From NCBI RefSeq assembly GCF_026126425.1, contig NZ_JAFMPW010000015.1:1-64000 (forward strand): DNA of 64,000 bases, written 5' to 3'. Position numbers and translations under genes: made by a program. The stretch is from Muriicola sp. Z0-33 (lineage in GTDB: Bacteria > Bacteroidota > Bacteroidia > Flavobacteriales > Flavobacteriaceae). Below the pieces are notes generated by a model. That model did not search any database and was not told the origin of the DNA. It was given only the letters and a program-made list of their open reading frames with translations. Positions 63,039 to 64,000 of this stretch are shown in pieces (position 1 is the stretch's first letter; every line of letters starts with the position of its first letter).

Positions 63039-63983
63039 TTAGCGTGAGATTATGGCCAGCGAAGTCTCTTTGTCTTTTTGTAACTGCAGCTTCAGGGCTT
63101 CCAGTGAATCAAATTTATGCTCGTCCCTGATGCGTTCTAAAATTTGAACTTGAAGCTTTTCATCGTAAAGATTCCCTTCGAAATTTAGAAAGTGGATCTC
63201 TATGCTTTTCTGATCTGCTTCTTCGGGTTTTTCCATATTAACGGTAGGATTATAACCGATATTCATCATACCATAAATCTGTTCTCCCTGGAAAATACTC
63301 TTTACCACATACACCCCATTTTTTGGGATCAGTTTATACTGTTCTTCCACATAGAGGTTTGCAGTGGGGAAGTTTAATTTTTTTCCCAGACCTTTCCCTT
63401 TTATAACTTTTCCGGTAAGCATGTATGGGTATCCAAGGTAGCTGTTGGCAGTGTTAATATCCCCTTCTGCAAGAGCATTCCGGATTTTGGTAGAACTAAT
63501 AGAAATGTCATCTATTTCCTGGGCAGGGATTTCTTCAACTTCAAAGTCCAGCGCGGCTCCAAAGGCAACCAGGTCATTGATATTTGCAGTACGGTTTCTA
63601 CCAAATCTGTGGTCGTAGCCAATAATGACCTTCTTGGTTTTTAAACTATTTACTAAAATATCACGAACAAAATCTGTAGCGGATAAGCGTGAAAATTTCA
63701 TGGTAAAGGGATGAATAATCAGGTAGTCTACCCCTATTTGCTCCATAATCAGGGCTTTTTCCTCCATGGTATTCAGCAGCTTGATGCCGGCATCTTTTTG
63801 TAAGACCATTCTCGGATGAGGGAAGAATGTAAGCACAGTAGCCTGCAAATTGCGTTTTTTGGCACTATTTATGAGACGTTCCAGTATCTTTCTGTGACCA
63901 ATGTGCACCCCATCGAAAGTACCAATAGTAATGGCGGTTGCTCGCTTTTTATCGTATTTGGAAATGCTTTGGACTATTACCAC
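63039..63983 (-). CDS. ribF: Bifunctional riboflavin kinase/FAD synthetase
   Basis: 314 residues. N-terminal nucleotidyltransferase (TIGTFDGVHIGHRKIL, GYDHRFGRNR, ISSTKIR) makes FAD from FMN; C-terminal flavokinase (GKGLGKKLNFPTANLYV, IEIHFLNFEGNLYDEKL) makes FMN from riboflavin. Complete within the window. First gene of the unit with the HTTM protein. Confidence 0.96.
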   Translation of the reverse strand: MVIVQSISKYDKKRATAITIGTFDGVHIGHRKILERLINSAKKRNLQATVLTFFPHPRMVLQKDAGIKLLNTMEEKALIMEQIGVDYLIIHPFTMKFSRLSATDFVRDILVNSLKTKKVIIGYDHRFGRNRTANINDLVAFGAALDFEVEEIPAQEIDDISISSTKIRNALAEGDINTANSYLGYPYMLTGKVIKGKGLGKKLNFPTANLYVEEQYKLIPKNGVYVVKSIFQGEQIYGMMNIGYNPTVNMEKPEEADQKSIEIHFLNFEGNLYDEKLQVQILERIRDEHKFDSLEALKLQLQKDKETSLAIISR

Positions 63984-64000
63984 AGAATTAAAATAATAAA

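Overview
The window reads as chromosomal DNA of a marine-type member of the Flavobacteriaceae (Bacteroidota). Supporting signs are starts without Shine-Dalgarno sequences, promoter boxes of the TAnnTTTG type, a type IX secretion C-terminal domain, an epimerase-type L-threonine dehydrogenase, DUF4286/DUF4199/DUF6428/DUF1800 proteins, the ligase-associated PdeM/DEXH helicase pair, and many secreted or lipoprotein products whose signal peptides end in AQ or SQ. No rRNA, tRNA, CRISPR array, transposase, integrase or prophage gene is visible. About 60 genes are closely packed, mostly on the minus strand.

Layout. 1-447: intergenic DNA with a diverged 46-base direct repeat cut by the window edge. 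448-7100: exported methyltransferase, moaE-moaC, secreted and lipoprotein unknowns, L-threonine dehydrogenase, a cyclase-like DUF2652 protein. 7167-11746: SDR protein coupled to a membrane M28 peptidase, CBS protein, zinc-ribbon protein, DUF6265. 11849-19431: a leftward run of exported enzymes (M28 carboxypeptidase-like, class C beta-lactamase-like, M20 carbamoylase-like, large BNR-repeat protein) ending in a wrecked pentapeptide-repeat gene. 19504-21203: GNAT, short SSB, secreted unknown. 21245-24214: nucleoside hydrolase, ribokinase and GRP sugar transporter, apparently a nucleoside-ribose salvage operon. 24286-28350: two large cell-envelope proteins. 28604-34033: metG and a DUF1800/DUF1501 pair. 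34227-36719: yraN, ACT protein, thioredoxin-like protein. 36767-43482: mfd, pdeM and the DEXH helicase (DNA repair). 43644-48845: TerB-like protein, fbp, an SSAT-like acetyltransferase overlapping aspartate kinase, and a two-domain acyltransferase of the OlsF/GlsF type. 48842-50183: a small arsR - DUF6428 - ArsN-like GNAT operon. 50263-55070: TM2, VOC, DUF1801, DUF4199, membrane-tethered LuxR-type regulator, D-2-hydroxyacid dehydrogenase, cupin, PD40 lipoprotein. 55208-63983: housekeeping block mgtE, rsmA, DUF4286-GGCT fusion, TPR protein, serS, VOC, HTTM protein, ribF.

Most of the window is ordinary core genome. The points I would look at first are the minimal ars-type operon without efflux pump or reductase (with the same perfect 12-base palindrome in its promoter and in arsR), the pentapeptide-gene remnant missed by ORF calling, similar upstream sequence shared by two ACT/aspartate-kinase-related transcription units, the DUF2652 cyclase fold that has lost its transition-state asparagine, the Tat-signal plus T9SS-tail DUF1501 protein, and the DUF4286-gamma-glutamylcyclotransferase fusion. 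I did not find a clear new multi-gene defence or mobile system.
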